Shown: positions 16,963 through 24,679, counted from the first letter of the stretch. The stretch is DNA of 64,000 bases from Halomonas socia (GCF_010977575.1 NZ_CP048812.1:2046001-2110000); one strand, 5' to 3'. The notes: generated by a model not told the origin, from the letters alone. Made by a program: numbers and translations.

Positions 16963-17970
16963 ATGTATTTTAACAAAATGATGGCTGGTATTGGTGTTTG
17001 CAGCTTAGGGCTAGCTAGTTCGGCTGTCTTTAGTGCAGACTTTAATATGCGATTATCTCACGGAGATAATGAAAGTAATCCGACACACCATGCAGCAGTG
17101 AAATTTCAGGAGCTGGTTCAGGAATACAGCGAAGGTCGCATTGATGTAAGTATTTATCCCTCTAATCAGTTGGGGGACGAGCAAGAGGTTGCGCAATCGA
17201 TGCGTATGGGCACCATCGAATCTGCCATCGTATATACAGGGAATCTCGTTCCACTTGCACCCTCCGCTGGGGTATTGATGCTGCCTTATGCATTCACCTC
17301 CTCGGAGGAGGCTTGGGCAGCCATGGATGCTTTGCAGGAGCCTCTCAATGAACGCATCTCAAATGAAGCAGGAGTCCGTGCTGTTGGTCTTCTTGAGAAA
17401 GGCTTCAGAGTCCTGACAACATCGGACAAGCCTGTTCGAACACTGGATGATCTTCAGGGTCAGAACATTCGGGTCTCACCGAATAAAATCGCCATTGATA
17501 CTTTCTCAGCATGGGGAATCGAACCGACTCCGATGGCTTGGGCGGAAGTTTTTTCCGCACTTCAGCAAGGAGTTATTGACGGTCAGGAAAATCCCTATAC
17601 CACTGCCATTTCAAGCAACTTTTACGAAGTCCAAGATTATATTACAGAAATTCACTACATGATGTGGACAGGACCATTGCTGGTCAGTGAGCGCTTTTAT
17701 CAGGGGCTGCCGGAAGATTTGCAGGCCGCCATCAATAGGGCTGGTATTGAAGCAGCTAACTACGAGCGCGAACTCTCAGCGAGGCTAACCGAAGAGGCCA
17801 AGGATGAGCTCGTCGAGTTGGGTATGGAGCTGCTTGGACCGCCTGAAGATGAAGCCGAGTGGCAAGAAAAAGCTAGGGCCATCTGGCCAGAATTTTATGC
17901 AGATATTGGTGGGGAAGAGTGGGCCCTTGAAGCTCAGAGAATTATGCAGGAAGCTATTGAAAACCAATAA
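16963..17970 (+). CDS. TRAP transporter solute-binding protein (DctP type)
   Basis: The 335-residue protein has a signal peptide (hydrophobic residues 9-23, cleavage after VFSA). DctP-family features follow: RLSHGDNESNPTHHAA near the mature start, LPYAFTS, and QQGVIDGQENPYT, which contains the conserved region near the ligand carboxylate-binding arginine. It ends the operon and a perfect hairpin follows at 17979-18003. A carboxylated ligand is expected for this family, which fits an aldonate. Confidence 0.92.
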   Translation: MYFNKMMAGIGVCSLGLASSAVFSADFNMRLSHGDNESNPTHHAAVKFQELVQEYSEGRIDVSIYPSNQLGDEQEVAQSMRMGTIESAIVYTGNLVPLAPSAGVLMLPYAFTSSEEAWAAMDALQEPLNERISNEAGVRAVGLLEKGFRVLTTSDKPVRTLDDLQGQNIRVSPNKIAIDTFSAWGIEPTPMAWAEVFSALQQGVIDGQENPYTTAISSNFYEVQDYITEIHYMMWTGPLLVSERFYQGLPEDLQAAINRAGIEAANYERELSARLTEEAKDELVELGMELLGPPEDEAEWQEKARAIWPEFYADIGGEEWALEAQRIMQEAIENQ

Positions 17971-17978
17971 GCTAATTA

Positions 17979-18003
17979 AGCTGCGGCGCTCTGCGCCGCA
18001 GCT
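17979..18003 (+). terminator. Hairpin terminator after the iolC-TRAP operon
   Basis: AGCTGCGGCGC pairs perfectly with GCGCCGCAGCT around a TCT loop, starting 9 nt after the dctP stop. The following ATATTCTAAAATAT is A+T-rich but lacks a clean T-run. Confidence 0.7.
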
Positions 18004-18427
18004 ATATTCTAAAATATGTGCGATCCGATTTGTTGTGCGAAGAATAAGTCGCTGTGACTTGGTGCGAGTCCTTCGCGTGTTTAACTCCTTGTGCGATCAG
18101 GCCGTGAGCTGACCTTCCCTCTGGGTTAGGTCCTGCTCCAATGGGGGGACGCTTTCTCACTATTCACGCTACTGGCTGGCGATGAGTGAGGGCACATAGG
18201 CTTCCGGCTTCCAAGGACCTAACGTTTCCGACGGTGCAGAGCGTTCTAGTATCGTGCTGCCGATTCCGCAGCGGACGCTGGTGCGCTGCAGCAGCTGGAT
18301 CGATGTGGTCGCAGTTTGGTCGCAGACCGTAGCGAATCCACGTGTTGTGTGTAACCAGTGTAAAATTTCAAACTATTGATCTCTCGACAAAAGCCCGTAG
18401 CAAGCGCGGCCAGTAGTTGTCGAAAAA
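18004..18427. other. Non-coding island flank before the tRNA-Leu fragment
   Basis: About 420 bp without a supportable gene. It contains diverged repeat copy B (18246-18412), with TGGTCGCAG occurring twice (around 18306 and 18317). The stretch probably derives from the integrase/attachment end of the island. Confidence 0.5.
18246..18412 (+). repeat. Diverged repeat, copy B (island-flank sequence)
   Basis: Related to 7098-7252 by an ordered set of shared blocks (GCAGCGGACG, TTTGGTCGCAGAC, GTTGTGTGTAA, CAGTGTAAAA, AAAAGCCC, TAGCAAGCGCGGCC). It ends just before the tRNA-Leu 3' fragment at 18428, which supports reading it as sequence normally lying next to an island attachment site. Confidence 0.6.
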
Positions 18428-18486
18428 CGGATTCAAAATCCGCCGGGTGCAAGCCCTTGTCGGTTCGAGTCCGACCGCCGGTACCA
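18428..18486 (+). repeat. tRNA-Leu 3' fragment (att copy 1)
   Basis: From CGGATTCAAAATCCG onward the sequence is the 3' part of a tRNA-Leu. It has an anticodon loop with CAA, a long variable region, a T-arm GTCGG-TTCGAGT-CCGAC, an acceptor strand CGCCGGT and ACCA. The 5' half (acceptor, D-arm) is missing, and the outermost anticodon-stem pair is lost (A opposite C). Homology to the parent tRNA thus probably begins inside the anticodon stem, as expected for an att core. The last 46 nt recur exactly at 19202-19247. Confidence 0.8.
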
Positions 18487-18710
18487 TCTCAAGAACAGTC
18501 GCTTACGAGCGGTTGTTCGTATTTCTACCCCTCCTTGTCGTGCTGCATGCTTGCTCACGCACGATGACTGCCGTGTCAATGCGACGGGCGCTATCGCCAA
18601 GACCTACCCTTGCCTGCTTCTTGAGAGGTTGCGCGTGGATAGTGCCGCAACTGGCGCTTACCAGGAGCAACAAGATAGACTGAAAGTACCCAGTGATATG
18701 AGGGGCCACC

Positions 18711-18905
18711 ATGACCACACCACTATCTCCCATCGTCTCCGAGTTCGAGACCGAGGAACAGGCAGCCAGCTACGAGCGTTGGTTGCGTGAGAAGGTGGCC
18801 AAGAGCCTGGCGAATCCCGGTCCAGGAGTGCCCCATGACGAGGTGATGGCGCAAATGGACGCGATCATTGACGAGGCAGAGCGCCGCTGCAATGAGAATA
18901 CCTGA
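18711..18905 (+). CDS. Antitoxin of a ParDE/RelBE-like toxin-antitoxin pair
   Basis: The 64-residue acidic protein (SEFETEEQAASYERWLREKV near the start, PHDEVMAQMDAIIDEAE later) resembles 'stability determinant' antitoxins that accompany RelE/ParE toxins. It is preceded by GAGGGG and overlaps the toxin start by one base (TGATG), so translation is coupled. It should neutralise the toxin by direct binding and autoregulate the operon, as usual in type II systems. It sits inside the interval bounded by the two tRNA-Leu fragments. Confidence 0.75.
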   Translation: MTTPLSPIVSEFETEEQAASYERWLREKVAKSLANPGPGVPHDEVMAQMDAIIDEAERRCNENT

Positions 18906-19189
18906 TGTTGCCCGTTGTCTGGCTGGACGGCGCTATTTCTGACTTGGCAGACATTGTGCGTTTTGTTGCCCAGGAAAACCCTGCTGCTGCGCGCCGTTTG
19001 AAAGCCTGCCTTGAGGCAGCCCCGATGGTTTTAGCTGAGCATCCCTACCTGTCTCCCGCTGGGCGCGTGTCAGGGACGCGGGAGTTGGTGGTTCATCCGA
19101 ATTATCTGATCGTCTACCGAGTGGCCGCTTCTCGCGTGGAAATCGTCGTTGTTGTCCATACCCGCCGTGAGTATCCACCGACCGAGTGA
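18905..19189 (+). CDS. ParE/RelE-family toxin
   Basis: The 94-residue protein has the ParE/RelE fold pattern: VVWLDGAISDLADIVRFVAQ at the start, an Arg-rich helix with AAARRLKAC, then PYLSPAGRVSGTRELVVHPN and YLIVYRVAASRVEIVVVVHT followed by the terminal RR. ParE members poison gyrase and RelE members cut mRNA; sequence alone does not decide here. It ends 12 bp before the second tRNA-Leu copy, so the pair could be an addiction module of the integrated element. Confidence 0.85.
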   Translation: MLPVVWLDGAISDLADIVRFVAQENPAAARRLKACLEAAPMVLAEHPYLSPAGRVSGTRELVVHPNYLIVYRVAASRVEIVVVVHTRREYPPTE

Positions 19190-19201
19190 CTATGCCGCCT
19201 T

Positions 19202-19247
19202 CGCCGGGTGCAAGCCCTTGTCGGTTCGAGTCCGACCGCCGGTACCA
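19202..19247 (+). repeat. tRNA-Leu 3' fragment (att copy 2)
   Basis: These 46 bases are identical to 18441-18486: the end of the anticodon stem, variable arm, T-arm, acceptor strand and CCA. The copies diverge immediately before (T versus C) and after (CTT versus TCT). The copy marks the border between accessory DNA and the GC-rich core gene order that follows. Confidence 0.85.
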
Positions 19248-19385
19248 CTTGCCCCCGATGTCATCTCACCTGCTGTTGATCCCCGTTACGGCCGATTGCC
19301 CGCCGTCAGGAAACCAATCCCTTGCGACTAAGGTCTTATCAGGCTTTCATAAGGCCCTACGGAATTCATGACAGGGAGCAGGACG

Positions 19386-19931
19386 ATGGCATTACCGCTG
19401 CGCGATACCACTACCCACTACGGCCGCATCAGCCGTGCCTTTCACTGGGCGATGGTGCTGCTGTTTACCTGGCAATTCACCAGCGTGGCGGCGCGGGTGC
19501 TGTTCGAGGATTCCGCCTTCGACGACTTCATGTGGACGTGGCACCGCGATGTCGGAGTGCTGCTGTTCACGCTGATGCTGCTGCGCGGCGCCTGGGGGCT
19601 GCTCAATTTGTCGCGGCGCCCGCCATCGGTGAGTGTGATGGCCAAGCTCGGTCATCTCGCTCTCTATGCGCTGATGCTGGCGGTGCCGCTGGTGGCGCTG
19701 CTGCGCCAGTACGGCTCGGGGCGTTCGCTATCGGCCTTCGGTATCCCGCTGATGCCGGGCTTCGAGGGGCCCGAGATCGAGTGGCTGGTGGGGCTGGGCG
19801 GCATCTTCCACGGCCTGCTGGGTTGGACGCTGCTGGTGATGATCCTCGGGCATGTGCTGATGGTGGCGGTCCATCGTCGCTACGCGCATCACGATGTACT
19901 GACGCGCATGGCGGGGAGCCCGTCGCGCTGA
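19386..19931 (+). CDS. Cytochrome b561-family membrane protein
   Basis: The protein of 181 residues has four transmembrane helices and the di-haem b561 pattern: the His in RAFHWAMVLLFTWQF, the His in WTWHRDVGVLLFTLMLLRG, and two later His in IFHGLLGWTLLVMILGHVLM. It probably moves electrons from quinol at the inner membrane. ATG 19386 is chosen over ATG 19368 because GGGAG at 19374-19378 lies at good distance from it and the conserved region starts soon after. It is the first core gene after the island border. Confidence 0.85.
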   Translation: MALPLRDTTTHYGRISRAFHWAMVLLFTWQFTSVAARVLFEDSAFDDFMWTWHRDVGVLLFTLMLLRGAWGLLNLSRRPPSVSVMAKLGHLALYALMLAVPLVALLRQYGSGRSLSAFGIPLMPGFEGPEIEWLVGLGGIFHGLLGWTLLVMILGHVLMVAVHRRYAHHDVLTRMAGSPSR

Positions 19932-20036
19932 ACGGTTGCTGGCAAACCCCGTTGGCCGGTGCTGGGCGGCGAGATGGATGCCAAGCGCGGCGCGCTGGCG
20001 TAGTCTTGGGCTATCGCCACCCCGAGGGAGCCATGC

Positions 20037-20537
20037 ATGCCGCGCAGCAAGAGCAAACGCCACAAGCCCACCCCGTCCAAGCCATCCTCCCAGCCAGCGC
20101 CGCGCAAGCGCCCTTTCAGCCCCAGGAGGCTGGTGCGCGGCGTGCTGGTGGCGGTGGCAATCCTCGCCGTGCCGGCGGCGTGGTTTGCCATGGAGGCACG
20201 TCAGGCGCGGGAGATCAGCGACCTCAGCGTGATCGGCGAAGGTGCGCCGCTGGTGGTGCAGGTGCACGAGCCGGGCTGCAGCAGCTGCGAGCAGTTGCTC
20301 GAGCAGACTCAGGAGGCACGCAGCCGGCTGGACGAGGAACTGACCCTGCGGCGTGCCAACATCGCCAGCACCGGTGGTCGCCGCTTCGCCAATGAGTACG
20401 GCGTGTCGCAGAGCACCCTGGTGCTGTTCGACGCCCGCGGCGAGGTGGTAGATATCAAGCGCAGCGTGGTGCCGGCCGATGAGCTGGAGGCTGATTTTAT
20501 CGCGCTGCAGGGCCTGCCCCGGCCGCGTCGACGCTGA
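20037..20537 (+). CDS. Membrane-anchored thioredoxin-like protein (CSSC)
   Basis: The 166-residue protein has a very basic N-terminus (Lys/Arg/Pro/Ser-rich, residues 1-32), one transmembrane helix (LVRGVLVAVAILAVPAAWFA, about 32-51) and a periplasmic domain. That domain contains PGCSSCEQL, a CxxC pair in a thioredoxin-like setting, and a strand pattern ending STLVLFDARGEVVDIKRSVV. It may be a thiol-disulfide protein, but no close named family was recognised. AGGGAG at 20025-20030 favours ATG 20037 over ATG 20033. Confidence 0.6.
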   Translation: MPRSKSKRHKPTPSKPSSQPAPRKRPFSPRRLVRGVLVAVAILAVPAAWFAMEARQAREISDLSVIGEGAPLVVQVHEPGCSSCEQLLEQTQEARSRLDEELTLRRANIASTGGRRFANEYGVSQSTLVLFDARGEVVDIKRSVVPADELEADFIALQGLPRPRRR

Positions 20538-20590
20538 GGGCTGTCAAAGCCTTCGCGAAAGCCTTATAGTGAATCGATCCACAGTCCTTT

Positions 20591-20611
20591 GCCCTTTCGG
20601 GGGTGAAGGGC
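20591..20611 (+). terminator. Rho-independent terminator
   Basis: GCCCTT (20591-20596) pairs with AAGGGC (20606-20611) and TGTTTTCGTT follows. It lies between the thioredoxin-like gene and rnk. Confidence 0.7.
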
Positions 20612-20669
20612 TGTTTTCGTTGTCAGGCCGTATCTACGTTGTTATAGCGTTTGCGGATAGGAGAGCCCC

Positions 20670-21083
20670 ATGTCATCACGCCCCAAGATCATCATCAATC
20701 GGCTGGATGCCGAGCGGCTGCAGCGGCTGATCGACGCCGCCAGCGACAAGGACCTGGCGGTGGCCGAGTCGCTGGAAGCTGAGCTGGAGCGTGGCGAGGT
20801 GGTCGATCCCGAGCAGATTCCCGCCGACGTGGTCAGCATGAACAGTCAGGTGCAGTTCACCGACCTCGGGCGTGGCCGCCAACTGGTACGCACCCTGGTC
20901 TACCCGCGCTCGCTGGCCGAAAGTGCTGACGGCCTGTCGGTAATGGCGCCGATCGGCGCGGCGTTGCTGGGACTCAGGGTCGGCGACGTGATCGACTGGC
21001 CGCTGCCCGACGGCAGCGAGACCCGGCTGCGCATCGATGCCATCCTCTGGCAGCCCGAGCGCGAGGGGCAGTTCCACCGCTAG
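20670..21083 (+). CDS. rnk: Nucleoside diphosphate kinase regulator Rnk
   Basis: The 137-residue protein has the Rnk N-terminal helical part (IIINRLDAERLQRLIDAA) and a C-terminal GreA/GreB-like FKBP domain (VVSMNSQVQFTDLGRGR, LSVMAPIGAALLGLRVGDVI). Rnk binds RNA polymerase in competition with Gre factors and influences nucleotide pools. ATG 20670 is preceded by AGGAG. It stands alone after a terminator. Confidence 0.92.
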   Translation: MSSRPKIIINRLDAERLQRLIDAASDKDLAVAESLEAELERGEVVDPEQIPADVVSMNSQVQFTDLGRGRQLVRTLVYPRSLAESADGLSVMAPIGAALLGLRVGDVIDWPLPDGSETRLRIDAILWQPEREGQFHR

Positions 21084-21128
21084 GTTGGCCCACGCTGAGC
21101 CGTCCAAAAGTCTGATCGAGGAAATCGG

Positions 21129-21737
21129 ATGCCGTTGTCGCTGTGGTTATCGCTGGTAGCGATCTGCGCGGTGGGTGCCATGTCGCCGGGGCCGAGCCTG
21201 GCGCTGGTGCTGCGCCATACCCTGGGCGGCGGGCGTCTGCCGGGGGTGGTCGCGGCGCTGTCGCATGCGCTTGGCGTGGGGCTCTACGCGCTGTTGACGG
21301 TGTGGGGGCTGGGCGCCCTGATCGCCCGCCAGCCGCTGTTGTTCCAGTTCATCACCTGGGGCGGGGCGGCCTACCTGGCCTGGCTGGGTATCAAGGCGCT
21401 GCGCGCCGGGCGGGCGGCAGCCTTCGAGCCGAATGCGGTGCTGACCACCGGCCCCCAGGCGGCCCGCGAGGGCATGCTGGTGGCACTGGGCAATCCCAAG
21501 CTGATCCTGTTCTTCGTGGCGCTGCTCAGCCAGTTCGTCAGCCCCGAGATGAGCGTGGCGGCCAAGGCACTGATCGTGCTCACCGCCATGGTCATCGACG
21601 GCGGCTGGTACGTGATCGTGGCGGTGGCGCTGTCGCACTCGCGGGTGCTGCCCTGGCTGCAGGCCAGGGCGCACTGGATCAACCGCATCACCGGCGTGCT
21701 GCTGATCGCCATCGCGCTGCGGGTGGTGGTCGGCTAG
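21129..21737 (+). CDS. LysE/RhtB-family amino acid exporter
   Basis: The 202-residue protein has about six transmembrane helices and family features: AMSPGPSLALVLRHTLGGGR near residue 20, a helix with YLAWLGIKALR near 80, and GNPKLILFFVALLSQFV near 130. It should export a neutral or basic amino acid or related metabolite. It converges with the PCu(A)C gene, leaving only three bases between the stops. Confidence 0.9.
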   Translation: MPLSLWLSLVAICAVGAMSPGPSLALVLRHTLGGGRLPGVVAALSHALGVGLYALLTVWGLGALIARQPLLFQFITWGGAAYLAWLGIKALRAGRAAAFEPNAVLTTGPQAAREGMLVALGNPKLILFFVALLSQFVSPEMSVAAKALIVLTAMVIDGGWYVIVAVALSHSRVLPWLQARAHWINRITGVLLIAIALRVVVG

Positions 21738-21740
21738 TCC

Positions 21741-22238
21741 TCAGTGGTCGTGGTGATGGTGGCCGTCGGCGGCCTCGCTACCCTCGCCGGCCTCCTGAAT
21801 CCACACCTCGACCTCGATCTCGCCCTGTTCGGCGAACTCCAGAGTCAGCGGGAAGCTCTCACCCTCGACCAGCGTCTCTTCAAGGCCCAGCAGCATCAGG
21901 TGATAGCCCCCACCGGGACGCATGGTCAGTGTTTCGCCGGCCTCGACCTCGATGGTGTCGAGCTTGCGCATCTGCATGTTGCCGTCGTCCATGCGCATAT
22001 CGTGAAGCTCCACCACTTCGCTGGCCGGGCTGCTGACGCCGACCAGGGTGGCGGGCTTGTCGCCGGCGGTGATGTCCAGGTAGGCGGCGCCGTTGGGTGC
22101 GCCGGGAGGTGTCGGTGTGGCGAAGGGGTGGGCGATGCGAATGTCGTCGAGGGTGAAATCATGGGCACTGGCCAGTGACGGCAGCAGCGTGCAGCCGAGC
22201 AGTAGGGCGGAGGCGAGCGAGGCGGTGCGGGCGATCAT
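21741..22238 (-). CDS. Periplasmic copper chaperone PCu(A)C
   Basis: The 165-residue protein has a signal peptide (MIARTASLASALLLGCTLLP, cleaved near LASA) and the PCu(A)C domain. Its Cu(I) ligands are the His in DDIRIAHPFATPTPPGAPNG, the Met/His cluster around ELHDMRMDDGNMQMRKL, and the PGGYHLMLLGL segment. A His-rich tail (DGHHHHDH) may bind extra copper. These chaperones supply copper to cytochrome oxidase. The start at 22238 gives a proper signal peptide and AGGA just upstream; the open frame extends 16 residues further without family support. Confidence 0.88.
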   Translation of the reverse strand: MIARTASLASALLLGCTLLPSLASAHDFTLDDIRIAHPFATPTPPGAPNGAAYLDITAGDKPATLVGVSSPASEVVELHDMRMDDGNMQMRKLDTIEVEAGETLTMRPGGGYHLMLLGLEETLVEGESFPLTLEFAEQGEIEVEVWIQEAGEGSEAADGHHHHDH

Positions 22239-22347
22239 CGGTAATCCTTGTCGTCGTGTGTGAGCGATAACCCTTGGGTCACCCAAAGCTTACGACAGCC
22301 TGGCCGGCTGCCAAGCGGCGTTTTGTCGCAACCGCAGCATAGGGGTG

Positions 22348-23997
22348 TCAGCTGCCCGGTGTCACCCGCGCCAGTATCTCCGCCAGCGGTGCATCGGCCG
22401 GCAGCACACCGTAGGCGGGGCTGACCTCGCCCAGTCGCGCCCGGCAGAAGGTCGCCGCTACCGGGGTGGGGGCATGGCGCAGCAGCAGCGCCGCCTGCAG
22501 GCACTGGGCGAGGCGCTGGGTCAGCCAGCGTGCCCGTGGTACCAGCGCTTCGCTGGGCATGCCCAGGGTGCGCTCCAGCTCGCCTAGCGCGTGGTCGAAG
22601 TGGGCATTCTGGCCTCGGGCGGCCGCCAGCTCGTCGCGCAGCGCATCCATCGCCTCGGGGTGCTTGCCCAGCACGCGCAGCACGTCGAGGCAGATCACGT
22701 TACCCGAACCTTCCCAGATCGAGTTGACCGGCGCCTCACGATACAGCCGCGCCAGCGGCGTCTCCTCGACGTAGCCGATGCCGCCCAGGCACTCCATGGC
22801 CTCGGCCATGAAGCCGGGGGCGCGCTTGTTGTGCCAGTACTTGGCCAGTGCCGGGGTGATGCGCGCCAGGCCCTGCTCGTGCTCCGAGTGAGGGCTGTCG
22901 AAGGCGCGCGCAATGCGCAGCGACAGCGCCACGCCGGCCTCGACCTCGAGGGCCAGGTCGGCGATCACCGCGCGCATCAGCGGCTGCTCGGCGAGGCGCT
23001 TGCCGAAGGCGTAACGGGCCTGGACGTGCTGCCAGGCCAGCAGCAGCGCCTGGCGCATCATGCCCACCGGCGCAGTGGCGGCATCGAGGCGGGTCTGCTG
23101 GACCATCTCGAGGATGGTGGCGATGCCGCGTCCGGGCTCGCCGATCGGCTGTGCCCAGGCGTGGCGGTACTCGATCTCGGCGGAGGCGTTGGCGCGGTTG
23201 CCGCACTTGTCCTTGAGGCGCTGCAGCTCGATGGCGTTGCGCTCGCCGTCGGGGGTGAAGCGCGGCACCAGAAAACAACCCAGGCCGTCATCAGTCTGGG
23301 CCAGGGTCAGGAAGGCGTCCGACATCGGCGCGCTGCAGAACCACTTATGGCCGACCAGACGCACGCCGTCTTCGCTGGCCACGGCGCGGGTGGTATTGGC
23401 GCGCACGTCGCTGCCGCCCTGTTTCTCGGTCATCGCCATGCCCAGCGTCACCGCCGGCTTGTCGGAAATCGGCACGGCGCTGGGGTCATAGTCCCAGGCC
23501 AGCAGCCGCGGTGCCCACTGGGCCAGTACCGCTGGGGCGTGACGCAGCGCCGGCATCGCGGCGTGGGTCATGGTGATCGGGCAGCACACTCCCGGTTCGG
23601 CCTGGGTCAGCAGGTAGAGCGCGGCGATGTGGGCCTGATGGCCGCCGCGGGCCTCCTCCTGCCAGGCCACGGCGTGCCAGCCCTGGTCGCAGGCCAGGTG
23701 CATCAGCGCGTGGTAGGCGGGGTGGTAGCTGACTTCGTCGAGGCGTCGGCCGTGGCGGTCGAACAGCCGCAGCTCCGGCGGATGGTGATTGGCCTGCTCA
23801 CCGAGTGCTTGGACGCGGCGGCTGCCTACCTGTTCGCCAAGCGGCGCCAGGCGCCGCGCCACCCACTCCGGGGCCTCGCGGGCCAGCGCCTGCTGCAGCG
23901 GCTGGTCGAGGGCGAACAGGTCGAGGTCGCTATCCTCCGGCGGCTGGTTGAGCACCTCGTGGGTGGTGAGCCGCTGGCGGGGGGCATGGTCGTGCAT
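22348..23997 (-). CDS. AidB-like acyl-CoA dehydrogenase
   Basis: The 549-residue flavoprotein follows the AidB pattern: THEVLNQPPEDSDLDLFALD at the start, ITMTHAAMPALRH, AMTEKQGGSDVRANTT near 190-205 and ECLGGIGYVEETPLARLYRE near 415. AidB proteins protect DNA from alkylating agents and have weak isovaleryl-CoA dehydrogenase activity. A metabolic acyl-CoA dehydrogenase role cannot be excluded. A long antisense frame over this gene is a shadow of its high GC content. Confidence 0.88.
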   Translation of the reverse strand: MHDHAPRQRLTTHEVLNQPPEDSDLDLFALDQPLQQALAREAPEWVARRLAPLGEQVGSRRVQALGEQANHHPPELRLFDRHGRRLDEVSYHPAYHALMHLACDQGWHAVAWQEEARGGHQAHIAALYLLTQAEPGVCCPITMTHAAMPALRHAPAVLAQWAPRLLAWDYDPSAVPISDKPAVTLGMAMTEKQGGSDVRANTTRAVASEDGVRLVGHKWFCSAPMSDAFLTLAQTDDGLGCFLVPRFTPDGERNAIELQRLKDKCGNRANASAEIEYRHAWAQPIGEPGRGIATILEMVQQTRLDAATAPVGMMRQALLLAWQHVQARYAFGKRLAEQPLMRAVIADLALEVEAGVALSLRIARAFDSPHSEHEQGLARITPALAKYWHNKRAPGFMAEAMECLGGIGYVEETPLARLYREAPVNSIWEGSGNVICLDVLRVLGKHPEAMDALRDELAAARGQNAHFDHALGELERTLGMPSEALVPRARWLTQRLAQCLQAALLLRHAPTPVAATFCRARLGEVSPAYGVLPADAPLAEILARVTPGS

Positions 23998-24130
23998 GGC
24001 GTGGCTCCTGCTGTGCTGCCTTCAATCGAGCATGGCCAGTGCTCAGCGTGGGGTCAACGTCGAGACGCGTGCTGGCCGCGACCGGCGCGACTGGTTACGC
24101 TGAGCGCTATTCTGCCCATGGGAGTGTGTG

Positions 24131-24679
24131 ATGAGCGCCGAGGTTTCCGCGGCGGTGCCGTTACCGGCACCGCTGATCGCTGATGAGCGCATCCAGTTGG
24201 TGGATGCCCGCAACCGCCCGTGCGGCAGCGCACCGCGGGCAATGATGCGGCGCTTCCAGTTCTGGCATCGCGCCACCTATGTGGTAGTGCTCAACGCCGT
24301 CGGCGAGCTGTGCGTGCAGCGTCGCACCCTGACCAAGGAGGTCTTTCCCGGCGGCCTCGATCTGGCCGCGGGAGGTGTGGTCGGCGCCGGCGAGTCGGTG
24401 CATGTGGCGGCGCGCCGTGAGCTGGCCGAGGAGCTCGGCATTCGCGGCGTGGCGCTGCGCGACGGCCTGGCGTTTCGCTACGCCGCCGACGGCCACCATA
24501 TCTTCGGCAGCGTCTATCGGGTGCAGCACGACGGCCCGCTGGCGCTGCAGGCCGAGGAGGTCGCCGAGGCCTTCTGGCTGCCGCTGGAGGAGGCCCTGGT
24601 GCTTGACGGGGTGACGCCGGACACGCGTGCGGCCGTGGAACACCTGCGTCGCGCCGGCCAGTTGGCGGTGGCCCGATGA
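24131..24679 (+). CDS. NUDIX hydrolase (YfcD-like)
   Basis: The 182-residue protein has the Nudix box GGVVGAGESVHVAARRELAE followed by ELGI. It also has the YfcD/IPP-isomerase-like front part with ERIQLVDARNRPCG and FWHRATYVVVLNAVGELCVQ (His-Arg-Ala-Thr-Tyr region). It hydrolyses a nucleoside-diphosphate-X type compound of unknown identity. ATG 24131 sits 7 nt after GGGAG. Its stop overlaps the moxR start by four bases, although the two are functionally unrelated. Confidence 0.85.
   Translation: MSAEVSAAVPLPAPLIADERIQLVDARNRPCGSAPRAMMRRFQFWHRATYVVVLNAVGELCVQRRTLTKEVFPGGLDLAAGGVVGAGESVHVAARRELAEELGIRGVALRDGLAFRYAADGHHIFGSVYRVQHDGPLALQAEEVAEAFWLPLEEALVLDGVTPDTRAAVEHLRRAGQLAVAR

Larger units (their letters stand above)
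1..19247. mobile_element. Probable genomic island, right end at a tRNA-Leu 3' duplication
   Basis: The region from the left edge to 19247 mixes two TRAP-linked catabolic clusters, an intact IS3 element, a dead IS1380 transposase, a truncated SRAP gene and a toxin-antitoxin pair. It ends at two copies of a tRNA-Leu 3' end (18428-18486 and 19202-19247). Many genes here are visibly richer in A+T than the genes after 19.4 kb. Duplicated tRNA 3' ends are the classic scar of tyrosine-recombinase islands, but no intact integrase is in the window and the left border lies outside it. The island call is therefore an inference. Two related 150-170 bp flanks (7098-7252, 18246-18412) suggest stepwise accretion. 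Confidence 0.5.

Noticed and set aside
18428-18486. A complete tRNA-Leu gene
   Set aside because: The acceptor 5' strand and D-arm are absent upstream and the anticodon stem lacks its outer pair, so this is only the 3' part.
18417-18683. Short open frame running through the tRNA-Leu fragment
   Set aside because: The codons come from tRNA sequence and no ribosome site or homology supports translation.
22591-24183. A 530-codon open frame on the plus strand opposite the AidB-like gene
   Set aside because: It has no recognisable domain, is rich in low-complexity Gly/His/Arg/Gln runs and lies entirely opposite a gene with full family homology. It is an effect of high GC content.
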